Below the pieces are notes generated by a model. The model saw only the letters and a program-made list of their open reading frames with translations, was not told where the DNA came from and ran no database searches. Positions 35,433-46,878 of a DNA stretch of 64,000 nucleotides are shown here, piece after piece. How positions within the stretch are numbered: position 1 is the first letter of the stretch; each line of letters starts with the position of its first letter. The stretch is from Hydrangea macrophylla. Lineage: Eukaryota; Streptophyta; Magnoliopsida; Cornales; Hydrangeaceae. The stretch is from NCBI GenBank assembly GCA_033977485.1, contig CM066984.1, forward strand, positions 113,825,251 to 113,889,250, read 5' to 3'. Position numbers and translations under genes: made by a program.

Positions 35433-35459
35433 TTGGTGGGTTTAAGTCACTAGAGCAGT

Positions 35460-35780
35460 CCTTGAATTGGGTCTCAATGTTTGTGAGTTTTCTCTATTTT
35501 TCTCTATGTATTTGGGTGTTAGATTGTTGCTCAGTACTTGTTTGATGTTATACGGGTATGACTGTTATGAACTTCAATGGTTTAGTATTAGTTCTGCCAT
35601 TTGAATTGGGTCGCAGTCTCTGAAGCCATCCATGAATTCGATCTTAATGTTTGTGAGTTTTCTCTGTTTTTGTCTATGTACTGGGTGTTAGATTGTTGTT
35701 AAATGTTCAGTACTTGTTTGATGTTATTCGGGTATGCCTATTATTGCGGTGAACTTTTAGTTCTGCCATTTGGATTGGGA
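35460..35780 (+). repeat. Tandem duplication in the 3' UTR of the BAP31-like gene
   Basis: Two ~150-base copies (35460-35610 and 35629-35780) share ATGTTTGTGAGTTTTCTCT, GGGTGTTAGATTGTTG and TTAGTTCTGCCATTTG in the same order. They lie just after the stop codon, in what should be transcribed 3' UTR or immediate downstream DNA. Confidence 0.8.
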
Positions 35781-36098
35781 GTTTTTATTTGTCTAAATAG
35801 ATGTAACTGGATTATTGCTTTGTGGGTTTGCTACTTGGTGAAACTATCCATTGAGTTGCTACTTATGCAATTACAAAATGAGTTTCTACTTGTGAAAGAG
35901 GATGGAGGTTAATTTTACATAAAATGTTTATGAGGTGGTTGATTTATTATACATTAGTGAATGGCCTACAACTCCTACTCCTAGGGCTGTAAGAAAATTT
36001 CACGATTTTTAAAGTTAAAAAACCGATTTGTTGGGTTCGGTCTCGGTGTCTACATGAAATTTTCGCAAACTGACCGAAAATCGACCGAAAATTCTTCA

Positions 36099-36217
36099 GA
36101 GGACGCTCTCTCTTTATTGAAGAGAAGGCCTCTGTTTTGACCATCGGATCGTGCTTAGAAACTGGATTTGACGGCCAAAACAAAGGTCTTCTCTTTAATA
36201 AAGAAAGGAAGCCCTCT
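36099..36217. repeat. Inverted repeat inside the hAT-like element
   Basis: GAGAAGGCCTCTGTTTTG and CAAAACAAAGGTCTTCTC pair across a short loop, with the flanking TCTTTATT/AATAAAGA also paired, giving a hairpin with ~45-base arms. No target duplication was worked out. Confidence 0.6.
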
Positions 36218-36475
36218 CTAGAGCTTGATTGTGTATATATATATGTATAAAAAATTAGATGTATGATTACTTCTTATTATTTGAAACCCTAGTAGCCGCC
36301 CTCAATCTCATTTAGAATTTTAGAGAGCCTCAGAGACTGAGAGTGAGCCTCCAGAAGGTGACGCCGTCACAGTCACACCACTGGCCGCTGCCGCCGCCTC
36401 CACCTCACCACGACGAGGTGTGTCTCTCTCCCTCTCTCTCACTCTCGGTGATTGTGTGTGTTCGTGCGAATCGTG

Positions 36476-36478
<3 letters not shown>

Positions 36479-36521
<43 letters not shown>

Positions 36522-36660
36522 ACTGTGTGTGTATGTTGGTGTGGATCTCTCTCTCTCTCTCTCTCTCTCCCTCTCTCTCTCTCAGTGTGTGTGTGTTGCT
36601 GTGATTGTGTGTGACAGTGTGTTTTGGTGTGGATCGCTCTCTCTCTCGCTCCAATTTTTG
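36479..36660. repeat. CT microsatellites
   Basis: Two long TC/CT runs (36479-36516 and 36547-36584), interspersed with TGTGTG tracts. The frames called across them are low-complexity artefacts. Confidence 0.9.
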
Positions 36661-37207
36661 TTATCTAAAGTTGTTGATTTTCATTTATTATGGTGTTAAA
36701 TATTGTTAAATGATAAAAGTTTTTTAGATATGAATGGTAACTGCTATGATTCTATGAATGTTATGTCAATCAATTTTGCTTAGTGAATCTCTAGCCGAGA
36801 TTGGTGTTAACTGTTATGAATGGTAACTGCTAAGTCTGCTATGAATGTTAAATACATTTAGTCCTGATAGTCTTTTCTTAAAGGGTAACTGCTATGAATG
36901 AAGAATTAATTGTCACTTCTCTTGATTGATCTCTCATCTCTGTTCTATTTTTAGAGTTTGTGTACCCCTTTCAGTTTTGAATATATCTCTATTCTTATAT
37001 CAGGTTTCTATTTAATGGCATTTCCCCATTTGATTTCAATCAATTTTGGTTAGAGAATCTCTTTTCCCCCAACTGTAAATTTTGATTCATCGATGAATTA
37101 TTTTTAACAAAGATTTCTGATTTTGTTTTTTGCACATTTGATTGGTAGGTAAGTTGGGTTTTATATATTTTTGCTATTGTAGGCCCAAAAAAACATGAGT
37201 AATATTT

Positions 37208-37349
37208 GGGACATTAACAAATTTCACTAACACTCACACCCATACTCTATCTCTGTCCTAGTGGCATTGTGGGGCCCGCATTGGACCCTACAATGCCACT
37301 AGGAAAAAAATAGAGTGGGTGTGAGTGTTAGTGAATTTGTTAGTACCCC
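37208..37349. mobile_element. Palindromic MITE, copy 1
   Basis: This 142-base near-perfect hairpin has left arm ACTAACACTCACACCCA and right arm GGGTGTGAGTGTTAGT, with a GTGGCATTGTGGGGCC-like centre. Ends are GGGACATTAAC and GTTAGTACCCC. A relative with the same design lies at 46879-47023. No clear target duplication. Confidence 0.7.
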
Positions 37350-37667
37350 TAGCATTGTTGAAAAAACATATGTTACATAGACTTATGATGTTTATTTGTT
37401 ATTGTAGGCCCAAAAAAACATATGTTATAGGTCCTAATGGCCCGAAAAATAATTATAAAAAGGCCAAATGGCCCAAAAATAAGTTCAGAACGGGCCCAAA
37501 CATGGGCCTATCACAGCAGCCCAAAACCAACCGCAACACCGAAAACCAATCGTTTCGGGAATGAAATGAAAACGATTCTTGATATAGCAAAACCGATTGT
37601 ATCGGTTCAGTGTGTTTTATAGTCCAAAAAACCGACCGAACCGACCGTTTACACCCTTACCTACTCC

Positions 37668-38034
37668 CAAACCTTACAATCTGTTCTGGACTACCTTATA
37701 GACCTTTGAGAATGTCAATTCACAACACTTAGACGGCTAGGATACTTCGAATAATTTTTTTTTTGAATATAATTTAATTTTAAGAAATAAAAAATAAAAA
37801 ATTAGAAGGGAGGATTAAACATCAATGTTATATTACATATCCATCCCCAAAAAAAAAAAAATAAATAAATAAATAAACCTAAACTCAAAACCCTTTTTGA
37901 CTCATGTAATAACTAATAAAGAAAGAGTAGAGACGAAACAAGATTTAAAAAGAAAGAGTCTAAGAGGCTAGGGCTTATATGATATTATGATATACGTACT
38001 TATATAACATTTTATTTCTCAGTATTTTGTTTGT
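37668..38034. other. Unassigned AT-rich intergenic DNA
   Basis: No gene and no repeat boundary seen. It contains an A-rich simple stretch near 37850-37876. Confidence 0.4.
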
Positions 38035-38043
38035 ACCCTGGCC

Positions 38044-38450
38044 AAGGAAGCACCAGTGCGGATGCGGGGACGCGAGTACGGGGACGCGAGTGCGGGGAGT
38101 TCGGCAATTTTCTCAAAATCATGAGTGCGAGTGCGGCGGGGGTACTTATATAAAAATGCTAAAAATATATTTTATATAGCATTTATATATTACTATTACA
38201 CTATATACAAACTATTCTACCACTATTTTGTTCTAATTAAGACACAATATACACATATACTACTTTTTTTAATAATAAACAATGTAATTCAACTATCAAC
38301 AAAGCCATAAGCAAGCAAATTAATATTAAACGTTAACAAAGTCTTGCACAAAAGCACTACAAAAGCACTAAGGCGCACTAAAGAACTAAAGCACTCCCTA
38401 CGCACTAAGTGCGCGTGCGGCACCATTTTGGAAGCACTCGTGCTTCATAG
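38044..38450. mobile_element. Mutator-like MITE, TSD ACCCTGGCC
   Basis: The 407-base element is flanked by a perfect nine-base duplication ACCCTGGCC (38035-38043 and 38451-38459). Its ends pair as GGAAGCACCAGTGC and GCACTCGTGCTTC. The terminal 60-100 bases are unusually GC-rich (GATGCGGGGACGCGAG repeats), while the centre is very AT-rich. No coding capacity. The duplication length fits Mutator-like elements. Confidence 0.8.
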
Positions 38451-38459
38451 ACCCTGGCC

Positions 38460-38820
38460 CTCCCAGAAACACTTATTTTAAAAAGATCACCATTCCTCAA
38501 ACCCAAAAAAATAACAATAATAAAATAGGACCACTAGGCCAAAAGTGTCCCAAGAAACACTTATTTTAAAAAGATCATCATTCCTTAAAAACCCAAAAAA
38601 AAAAAAAAAACAAAAAAAAAAAACAAAAACAAAAACAAAAAAAGGACCACAAGGCCAGGAGTGTCCCAGAAGTGTCCTGATGTGGCCGAGTCCCAGAAGT
38701 GTCCGACAATATGATTTAATTTAAATTAATCCAGACACTTCCATAGCCGTGTCCCGTCCGTGTCCGTGTCCGCGGAGTGTCGGAAACGCAAAGGGCACCG
38801 CAAATGAAGTGTCCGTGCTA
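38460..38820. repeat. Local direct repeat and GTGTCC-rich transposon remnant
   Basis: GAAACACTTATTTTAAAAAG occurs at 38465 and 38556 with matching downstream sequence (GGACCACNAGGCCA...GTGTCCCA). From 38650 to 38815 the sequence is rich in GTGTCC/CGTGTCCGTG and ends GAAGTGTCCGTGCTACATAG. This looks like the end of a plant hAT-type element, but the opposite end was not identified. Confidence 0.45.
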
Positions 38821-38824
38821 CATA

Positions 38825-40067
38825 GCCGATATGAATCAAGACGTTTTGATGTGCAAATTAGTGTTTTTTATAGTTAAGAAGGATGCACTTGCTAGTTGGG
38901 TTTTTTCTACTAATTTCGTATACTTCGTATAGATAGGTTACTCTTCTTACTTGTCTACTTCTGAAGAATTATGTTGCTGATCGATGGATTCAAGATACTC
39001 CTAACCTTTGACATTTTATTTTGCACAAAGTGTGTGCACTCAAACTCGATACAAAGATTATATACAGTGAACCTTATGTGCGTAACTGCGTATGTCTAAT
39101 GGAGAAGCTAAGGAAGAATATTGACTATTGAGTGTCAGGGTTCAACTATATTTAGTCATTCTAGACGTATTAGATTGAGATAAGCCATGTAGTCATGTCA
39201 TGTTATGGCTATTACTTGAAGGCGGTAATGAGCATTGTGGTTGTTATCTATCCTAATTGTTTCTGGGGCAACCCTAGGTTTAGAGCTATACTAGTATTGC
39301 CCAGATGGATATCTTGTAGGGATTGCTGTTCTGATATTTTAGTTCTCTAAGGCTCTGTTTGGTTATTGGATTTAGTGAGGGAAAAGAAAGGAAAACATAG
39401 AGGAAAACATTTTTCTTTGTTTGGTTAGCAAGGAAAACAATGAGAAAAATAGGAAATAAATGAGAATAAGTCTAGAAATTTACATTTTGAATTTGGGAGT
39501 CATTTCCCTTCCTTTATTCATATATTACAATTGTATTTTGAATTTTTTTAGTTTTTAATGTTATTTAAGCATGAAGGAAAACATTAGGGAAAATACGGGG
39601 AAACTAGTTTTTTTTCTTTGTTTTCCCCTCCCCTTTTTTCCTTGGATAAGTGGGGAGGATAGATAATCATTATTGCATCTAACAATTGGAGCGCTGATAT
39701 GGATGGGATAAATTGTCCATGATATACCTATTCGGTGTATTTGCAGTCTAGATTTCGTTCCATCTCGGAGACTTCCAGAAAACGAAGAAAGTATCCAGGA
39801 TGTGGCTGGATTTTGACTGGCAAGGTTTTTTCTTCTCCTCCTGTTCGGCTAGTTCTGTTTTTTTTTTCTTTTCCTCCTTCTGGAATATGCATGCACGGAT
39901 TCATGCTCAATGAAAATGAACCAATCAACGCAACCAAGTGAACCAACTCTGCCCTACCCATCCTCAAAGCACAGAGAGTGATTGGTTGACTGTAGAATAG
40001 AGAGAGTGGTGTTGACTGTATCACCTACAATATGCAGGCGATATTCGGCATTGCAAACATGACCCAA
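38825..40067. repeat. Segmental tandem duplication, copy 1
   Basis: Shares with copy 2 (40137-41255), in order: GATATGAATCAAGACGTTTT (38829), a CTCCTAACCTTTGACATTTT block (38999), GATAAGTGGGGAGGATAGAT (39645) and ATTGGTTGACTGTAGAATAG (39980). Copy-specific indels exist. No open frame is conserved between copies, so no gene can be claimed. Confidence 0.85.
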
Positions 40068-40136
40068 CTTAGATGCTCATTTATCCACATATTGTTAGGT
40101 ATTTAATCAACAGACGTGCTGATAGAACTGTTTAGC

Positions 40137-41255
40137 ACGGATATGAATCAAGACATTTTGATGTGCAAATTAGTGTTGTTTAGAATTAGAAGGATGCACT
40201 TGCAATTTCTTTTTTCTTTCCGAGTTTTTTCTACTATTTATTTGTATACTTCTTATGGATAGGTTACTCTCCCTAGTTGTTTACTTGTGAAGAAATAAGT
40301 TACTGATCTGTGGATTCAGGATACTCCTAACCTTTGACATTTTATTTTGCACGAAGTGGCTGTACTCGGATTTGGTACAAAGATTATATGAACCTTATGT
40401 GCATTCGAAGCTAAGAATCGAAAGAATATTGAAGTTTAAGGGTTCAACTTCAACAATAGTTAGTGATTCAAAACAAAATAGACTGAGATAAATCAAGTAG
40501 TGAATCATGTTATGGCCAGTACTTGAAAGTGATGAGAATTGTGGTTGTTAGCTACCCTAATTATATCAATCTCTTTTTGGGGCAACCATAGGTTTTAGAG
40601 CTATACTAGTATGGCCCAAGTGGATATCTTGTGGGGATTGCTGTTCTGGCATTTTAGTTCTCTATCACTTTCTTTGGTTTATGGATTTTGCGAGGGAAAA
40701 GAGAGGGGAAAGGAAAACAAGATGGAAAACTTCCCCTCTTTTCCGTCATGAAATCCGTGAACCAAACAAAGCCTAAGGCAATATTTGATGGCTGGATAAG
40801 TGGGGAGGATAGATAATCATTATTGCATCTAACAATTGGAGCCTTGATATGGATGGGATAAATTGTCCATGAGATGGCTATTTCGCACACTATATTTAAT
40901 TGCATCTGAGACTGCCCGAAAACAATGAATGTAGCCAGGATGTAGCTAGGTTTTGACCAACAAGCGTTTTTTCTTCTTCTTCTGTTTGGCTAGTTCTTCT
41001 GTTTTTCTTTTCCTCCTGAGATTTGCAAGCACAGCATCATGCTTAATCAAAATGAACATAACGCAACCAAGTGAACCAACTCTGCCCCACGCATCCTCAG
41101 AAAAGAATTTAAAAATCACTCACACACACAGACACACACACTCAACACACTCACACACACTCACAGAGAGATTGGTTGACTCTAGAATAGAGAATAGTGT
41201 TGACTGTATCTCTGCTAGTTATGCAGGTGATATTAGGCCTAGCAAACATGACCTA
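40137..41255. repeat. Segmental tandem duplication, copy 2
   Basis: Partner of 38825-40067, separated by about 70 bases. It is shorter mainly because the inserted MITE-like stretch near 39350-39640 is shorter here (40660-40790). Substitutions are scattered, so the duplication is not recent. A CACACA tract at 41119-41165 is specific to this copy. Confidence 0.85.
40670..40790. mobile_element. Short MITE-like hairpin
   Basis: Arms TTTGGTTTATGGATTTTGCG and AAATCCGTGAACCAAACAAA pair around a GA/CT-rich loop. Related sequence is at 39350-39640 and 57367-57625, which share GTTTGGTT...GAGGGAAAAGA(A)AG. No clear target duplication. Confidence 0.5.
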
Positions 41256-41259
41256 AATG

Positions 41260-42940
41260 GTTAGGCATTCCCTTCTTAACTTTTTCGTTTCCTTCTTGTT
41301 CAGTTTTTTAAGAGAATAAGCTGTGTTTTAAGCATGTAAATCCGGAGCATGAAAGTTTTGTACATTTGTCATGAAATTTAAAGAAACTTGCTCAATCCGC
41401 CCCCTAATTGCTGACCGGAGATAATGAAAGAATTCTAAAACTATTCAACCATTCTCAGTATGCTAACCAGTGTCAGATGAGAAGTGGGTAGCATCATATT
41501 TGATATATTCTCTATGTGATCCATATTTTGTTTTCCAAGATTTTCCTTTCTACCCTTCCTTACGTGGAAAGAACTTTTTGTCTATGCTCTGTTTTTGTGT
41601 TTAGCGTTTTAATTTCTTCCCCGAGGAAATGCAACCAGTCCCCTGATGGTCTCTTGTTGAGATGACAAGTGCTAGACTGTTTCTTATGCACTCAGCTATG
41701 TACGACCCCCATAAATCACTTACTGATCTACAGTCAAAGAGCGTGTGTATATATATATATATATTCTCATCACTTACTGGCTTCTCCTAGCTGAAGTAGA
41801 TTAAGATCTAAGGCCTCTTTCCAGAAATGAGCCCAGAATTTCTTGCTTTCTATTTCTAAGATATGAAGCAACCATACATGTGTTCTTTTGAGATTTCATC
41901 TACCGGCAAAGCCTCTAGGGAATTGTTCCTAACACCCGGGGTCGAATTTCTTACCTGGTGGGAGTGTAGGGTTGTTTAACCATGCAATTATTTCCTGTAT
42001 GGATTTTTTATTTTTTATTTTTAAAATTTAGTAGGCTTTCAGTTCCAAATTTTCTAGTTGGGTTAAGAGAGATGCAAGTTTTGCTTATGTTTTGCCAATC
42101 AAGTTCCTCAGTGTTTCTGGAAGGCATGTTTTTGTTCTCCCTGTTTTATAGTTTTGTGGTTGCCTTCTTGTCGAGGAAGTTCAAAGCTTGGAGTAAGACT
42201 GCTGACTTGACTATATATTTTCCTTCCCTTAATTTCAAATCTTTTATTAAGATCTTTTTCAAGGTATAAGAACAGTTACCCCAATCTGTAGACCAGAAGT
42301 GGAAACTGGAGGATTTTTTTTTTTTGAGGCATAGGAGAAGATATTAGAGAGAACTATTTATTTTATTTTATTTTTATTTATTTCAATCGACAAACTGAAT
42401 GTGACATTAAGGCTGTTCCTAGAATAGTGAAAATTCATACAAATATTGTTTGCTGGATGTGGATAAGGGTACTACTGCCAGAAGTAAAGACAACATTTGA
42501 CTGTCAGCATGTGTTTGGTATTAGGTGAAGGATGAAAGAAAAAGACGGTTGCTTGTTTGGTAGTACTGTGGAATTGAGAAATGAACCAACTTCAATAAAG
42601 GTGGATGGAGGGAAGAATGAATCTTGACAAAATGGTTTTTTCAGCTCTGTATCTCCAATGGTTTTATTAGAGTATCTCCAATGGTTGGTAGCTATTTTGA
42701 GCAACTAAAAATGATATTTGCCTACTTTTGAATGGTATTTTATCTATCAACTAATGACCCGTATTTGTGTGGACAAATATTGTAGTGAAAAAAGGAGTAG
42801 GCATTTCGATTTGTTACTATATATTTTGTTTGCACTGCCATTAGAGATGCATTAATAACAATCCAACGTTAGGATCTTCACTTCAAAATTGCCTACCCCA
42901 CTCTTTCTTTCTCCGTTGGTTAAAAACATGGATCCTCCAA
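41260..42940. other. Unassigned intergenic DNA
   Basis: No gene, RNA or element boundary is recognised. There is a TA microsatellite at 41747-41764. A GAGTATCTCCAATGGTTGG motif near 42668 resembles MITE ends. The open frame at 41982-42269 lacks any recognisable domain and is not called. Confidence 0.4.
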
Positions 42941-42943
42941 CTA

Positions 42944-43249
42944 GGGCTTAGTTTGGCCCCCACATAGTATTTCTCCTTTTTTAAAGCACAATTTAATGTC
43001 AATTCATTTGGTAACTTGTTTATGAGATTTGTAAAAATTGAACTTAGGGCTTTTTTGGAGGGAGTTTTTAAATGCTCTAGAATGAAGCTTTTAAAAGCCC
43101 TAGAATGGAGCTTTTAAAAGCCCAAGGTTGCTTTTTAGTTTCATGATGTCTTTTTGAAAAGTAGTGTCACTTGTATAAAATTATCAAAGAATTTAGTAAT
43201 AAATTTCATAAGCTCCTTTTAAAAAGCCACATGGGGGCCAAACTAAGCC
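42944..43249. mobile_element. Tourist-like MITE, TSD CTA
   Basis: The ends GCTTAGTTTGGCCCCCA and TGGGGGCCAAACTAAGC are perfect 17-base inverted repeats (left copy preceded by GG), flanked by CTA on both sides. About 306 bases, non-coding, with internal copies of GGAGCTTTTAAAAGCCC. Confidence 0.75.
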
Positions 43250-43875
43250 TAGGAGTACCCACAATGGTTGCTACTTTAGCTGGAGCACATTTTCTGAGGA
43301 GGAAGAGCCAAAATTGCAAATGGCTTTCCAATTAGCTCCACGACCGTCTAATATTCATTTTTCCTTGTTTGGAAGAAATCTTGAATGCAACGGTTGTAAG
43401 GGTGAGGTGGTATTTTAAATCAATCACATTCCTTTATTTGTCCATTTGTCCCTTCTATTTCTAGGGGAATCTAGTTTTTCTATTTCTAGCGTTATAGATA
43501 GTGACGTGGTACACCTTTTACAACCAATATTTACTCCCTTGTTTGATTACTTCCTTTTCATCTTATTCTGCCACACACAATTAAGGAATCAGGCCTTTCT
43601 TCCACCTTCTAATCGAGAAATTATCTCGTGTGACTTCCTTTGGGATTCAAGTATTATGAGTGGCGGTTTTCATAGCCCACATTCATAGGCATTAGTGGTT
43701 TTAAGTACACGTAGGATAAGTTTTTAGGATTAGGTACACTCCTTGGTCTTTTGACAAACGTACTTGCAACATTGTTCTACACAAATAGTTTCAAAATCAC
43801 TGCACCTCCGACGACTTCGCCTGAGCTCATCTAACCTCCGACGAGCAGCAACACCACCACCACACAAGACTCCCA
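43250..43875. other. Unassigned intergenic DNA
   Basis: No gene or element boundary seen. The frame at 43446-43688 has no recognisable domain and no coding-like context. Confidence 0.35.
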
Positions 43876-43879
43876 GCGA

Positions 43880-44250
43880 CCACCACATTCACCAGACCTC
43901 TGCCGATCACCACCACAACCTCACCTGATCGATCTCTTCACAACCAAACCACCACATCACATGAAATGATCACAAAACAAATTTCTGAAATTTAATTTCT
44001 CATACTACCGAAAAAGTTGTGAAACTTTCAAAAAAAAAAAAAAATTTGTGAAATTTATATTAACAAAAAGTTTGTGAAATTTCACAAAACCACCACCGCC
44101 ACACCAGACCTCTGTCGATCACCACTACTACCTCACCTTATCAATCTCTTCACAACTAACCACCATATCAACATGAAATGACCACAAAACAAGTTTCTAA
44201 AATTTAATTTCTAATACCACCAAAAGAGTTGTGAAATTCATCAACAAAAA
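43880..44250. repeat. Direct duplication rich in CACCAC
   Basis: Two copies (about 43880-44030 and 44100-44250) share ACCAGACCTCTG, AATCTCTTCACAAC-like, ACATGAAATGA and TTTAATTTCT in order, each followed by GTTGTGAAA. They are separated by an A-rich stretch. Confidence 0.7.
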
Positions 44251-44289
44251 GTTGTGAAATTTCACAAAAAAAAAAAGGTGAAAATGCTC

Positions 44290-44730
44290 GCTGCACTAGC
44301 TTGTGGTCACGCGGTGGTCGCGAATCTGCTCGTGGTAGTCCCGTTGGTGGTAGATCTGGTTGCAATGGTGGTGGATCTGGAATTGGTAGTGGTCGGAGAA
44401 GACAAATCTCACCTAATTTGGTTGTGCGACCAACGATCTGCTTCGTGATAATGATGGTGAAGTTCGACGAAAATGAGAGAGAGACAGAGGTGGTCGCAAT
44501 GGTGGTAGATCTAGAAGCGGTGGTGGTGGATTTGCTCACGGAGGTGGTCAGGGAGGTGGAAGATGATCTGATTGGTGGTGGTGATGGTTTTGTCGACGGT
44601 GGTTGTGAGAGATGGATGTGGACGGTGGTGGTCGGCCGTCTCATCTCTGGTTCTCGAAAACGACGATGGTCGATAGTGGTGGTGGCGGTGGCGATAGTGG
44701 TTGGTGGAGGTGGTGGTAATGGTTGGGTGT

Positions 44731-44784
<54 letters not shown>

Positions 44785-44790
44785 TCGACT
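44290..44790. repeat. GGTGGT-rich low-complexity tract ending in poly-C and CT repeats
   Basis: The + strand is dominated by GTGGTGGT/GATGGTGG triplets, then CCCCCCCCCC (44731-44740) and a CT run to 44776. The biased composition opens long frames on both strands (44204-44818 minus, 44301-44792 plus). Neither has a domain; both look like by-products of the repeat. Confidence 0.7.
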
Positions 44791-44819
44791 GAAAATGAGG
44801 ATAGAGTACATACGGCAAA

Positions 44820-45411
44820 AGTTTCGTAATTAATTTAAGAATGGGTTAGAGGACCTAGCAGTATTAATGTCCACACTTGTGGACTCATCCCCAAAAAAAA
44901 TTTCTTTGTCCTATAACCAAATAATTCTCCTAATTTATGATTTAATACCAAATTTCTATTATAAAAAAAAAAAAAACAGGAGAAAAACAAAAAGGGATAT
45001 TCTATCCACTCTCCTAGTTTACTTTCTACACTCACTTGCTCTTAACACACACCACTCAAATAATGGTTAAGATAAATTACTCTGTACACACACCTTAATC
45101 TCTCAAATAACCCTAATTTGAAAAATTCCCATCATTTCTAATTGCTCTCTGCACCCTCCATCTTTCATCTAAATCTCCCTTCACTTTTGCGCTCTCTCTC
45201 TCTCTCTCTATAGTGCATTGTGCATATATGTGTTATGTGTATATCTTTATATTGTTGTGTATAGATTACACAATCGCAAGATCGTAGATATAGAATCTGT
45301 ATTCAAAAAGTTAGAACTTGTCGTAATCACTGGTTACATACAAACTCACTGCCTTTTTGCAATTCCAAAAAATTCTTGCTTTTATATATACTCTGAAATT
45401 CCTCGTAGTTA
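44820..45411. other. Unassigned AT-rich intergenic DNA
   Basis: No gene recognised. It has poly-A (44964-44976) and a short CT run (45191-45208). Confidence 0.4.
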
Positions 45412-45607
45412 AGGGTGGACACGAAGCCGAGCCGAGCTTACTCGTGAGCTTATTCACGAGCTCAAATGATCCGAGCTTTCAAGTGGTCGTGAACTTTTTA
45501 ACGAGCTTTTTTGCACGCCCTTTAAGACTATATAGTTTAATGATAAATCAGTAATTTATCAAGCCTATTTACGAGGTTTGTCATATTTTCTCTAAAATTA
45601 TATAGTT

Positions 45608-45639
<32 letters not shown>

Positions 45640-45792
45640 AGTCACTATACAAGCTCTTTATCAAACATATTAATGAGATTTTTCACGAGTTTGCTCGCGA
45701 GCCTTAATCGATCGTGTTAACGAGCTCAAATGAGCAAGTCGATCTTAGTCTTTATCAAACCGACCTTCGAACCCTTTGTTCGTGTCCACCCT
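45412..45792. mobile_element. hAT-like MITE
   Basis: The ends AAGGGTGGACACGA and TTCGTGTCCACCCT form inverted repeats. The interior has repeated ACGAGCTCAAATGA and GAGCTT motifs plus an AT microsatellite (45606-45638). A target duplication is not clear. The AGGGTGGACACGA terminus is common among plant hAT-derived repeats. Confidence 0.7.
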
Positions 45793-46610
45793 AGTTGTAG
45801 TTTTAAAAAAATAAAAAATAATTAAAGAAATTCTTTTTTTCACATGATAAATCTGAAACCCAAATCATAGGATCATCACTATTTTTAAATTTATCCATCA
45901 TTTTCCAATTAGAATAGCATATGCCTATTTGTACGTTGATTAGATTCTGTAAAGGACGAAAAAAAAAATGGGACCTTTGGAGGACTTGTTAGAGAGAAAT
46001 AGGGGTAGAAAGAGATATTGAGAGAGAGACGAAAGTAATCAAAATTTACCAGATTGTGTTTAGTGTAGCTTCTTCTTCTCTTGTAGTCGTATATATACAT
46101 ACATATACGCGTATAAAGAGTAATGTGTGTATAGATATATACATGTATGTATAATTGTATATAGATTTCAATGTTTTAAAGAGTGGGTGTAAAAAGTAAT
46201 TCATTTGGAACAATTTTTTTATTTTTTATTTTATGTATATGTCCTCAGATTTCATTTCATAAAGGCTTATAATTATAATAAAAAATGTTACTATTAAAAA
46301 GTGGGTGTAAAAAATAAATTTAGTGGGTATGGATAGAAACACTCAAACAAAAAACAAAAAGTTCAATTAAAAAGCGATCCTAAGTCCTAACTAGAATTTT
46401 AATAGGCCGGTTGGGGCATTAATTTTAGCTCCCAACTAGTAACAATGACTGTGGGACCCTTTTGGAATATGAACCTAGCATATGGTTGTAATAAATAATA
46501 TACTCGTATTGAAACTTGAAAGCAAGTTGTTCACACGTTTACATCCAGTTTCCTCATCAGTCATCACCGACTATTTACCGAAAGCTAAAAATTGGGCTAA
46601 ATCTTCTTAT

Positions 46611-46653
<43 letters not shown>

Positions 46654-46878
46654 GCATATTTGTAAGTGATGAATTGAATTTGTCAATATTGTTACTTCCG
46701 TAGAGTTATATGTATTATCAATGTCCTTGTTAATAATTTATTAATGTCTTTAAATTGATTACTTTTTCCAAGTGTCTTGTTAATATCATTGGAACATGTG
46801 AGACTTCAAAGAAAGAGTTTAGATTAAGAAAAGAATAGTCTCTGCCAACTATGAGCAATAATGTTATGGGCAATGTTA
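45793..46878. other. Unassigned intergenic DNA with CT microsatellite
   Basis: No gene recognised. A 38-base CT run at 46613-46650 explains the low-complexity part of the frame at 46482-46703. Confidence 0.4.

Larger units (their letters stand above)
35982..37659. mobile_element. hAT-like non-autonomous transposon, TSD CCTACTCC
   Basis: 1678 bases with ends TAGGGCTGTAA and TTTACACCCTTA (short imperfect inverted repeats), flanked by the perfect eight-base duplication CCTACTCC at 35974-35981 and 37660-37667. AACCGA-rich subterminal repeats near both ends are typical of plant hAT elements. It has no transposase. It carries a promoter/5'-UTR-like segment (36282-36420), CT microsatellites and a nested palindromic MITE (37208-37349). 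Confidence 0.85.

Noticed and set aside
36420..36660. Open frames rich in Ser-Leu or Arg-Glu
   Set aside because: They are translations of CT/GA microsatellites.
41982..42269. 95-residue hydrophobic frame as a small membrane protein
   Set aside because: AT-rich T-run codons give Phe/Leu by chance; no homology recognised and no regulatory context.
44204..44818. 204-residue minus-strand open frame as a gene
   Set aside because: Composition follows GGTGGT and CT repeats; no domain, and an equally long frame exists on the other strand.
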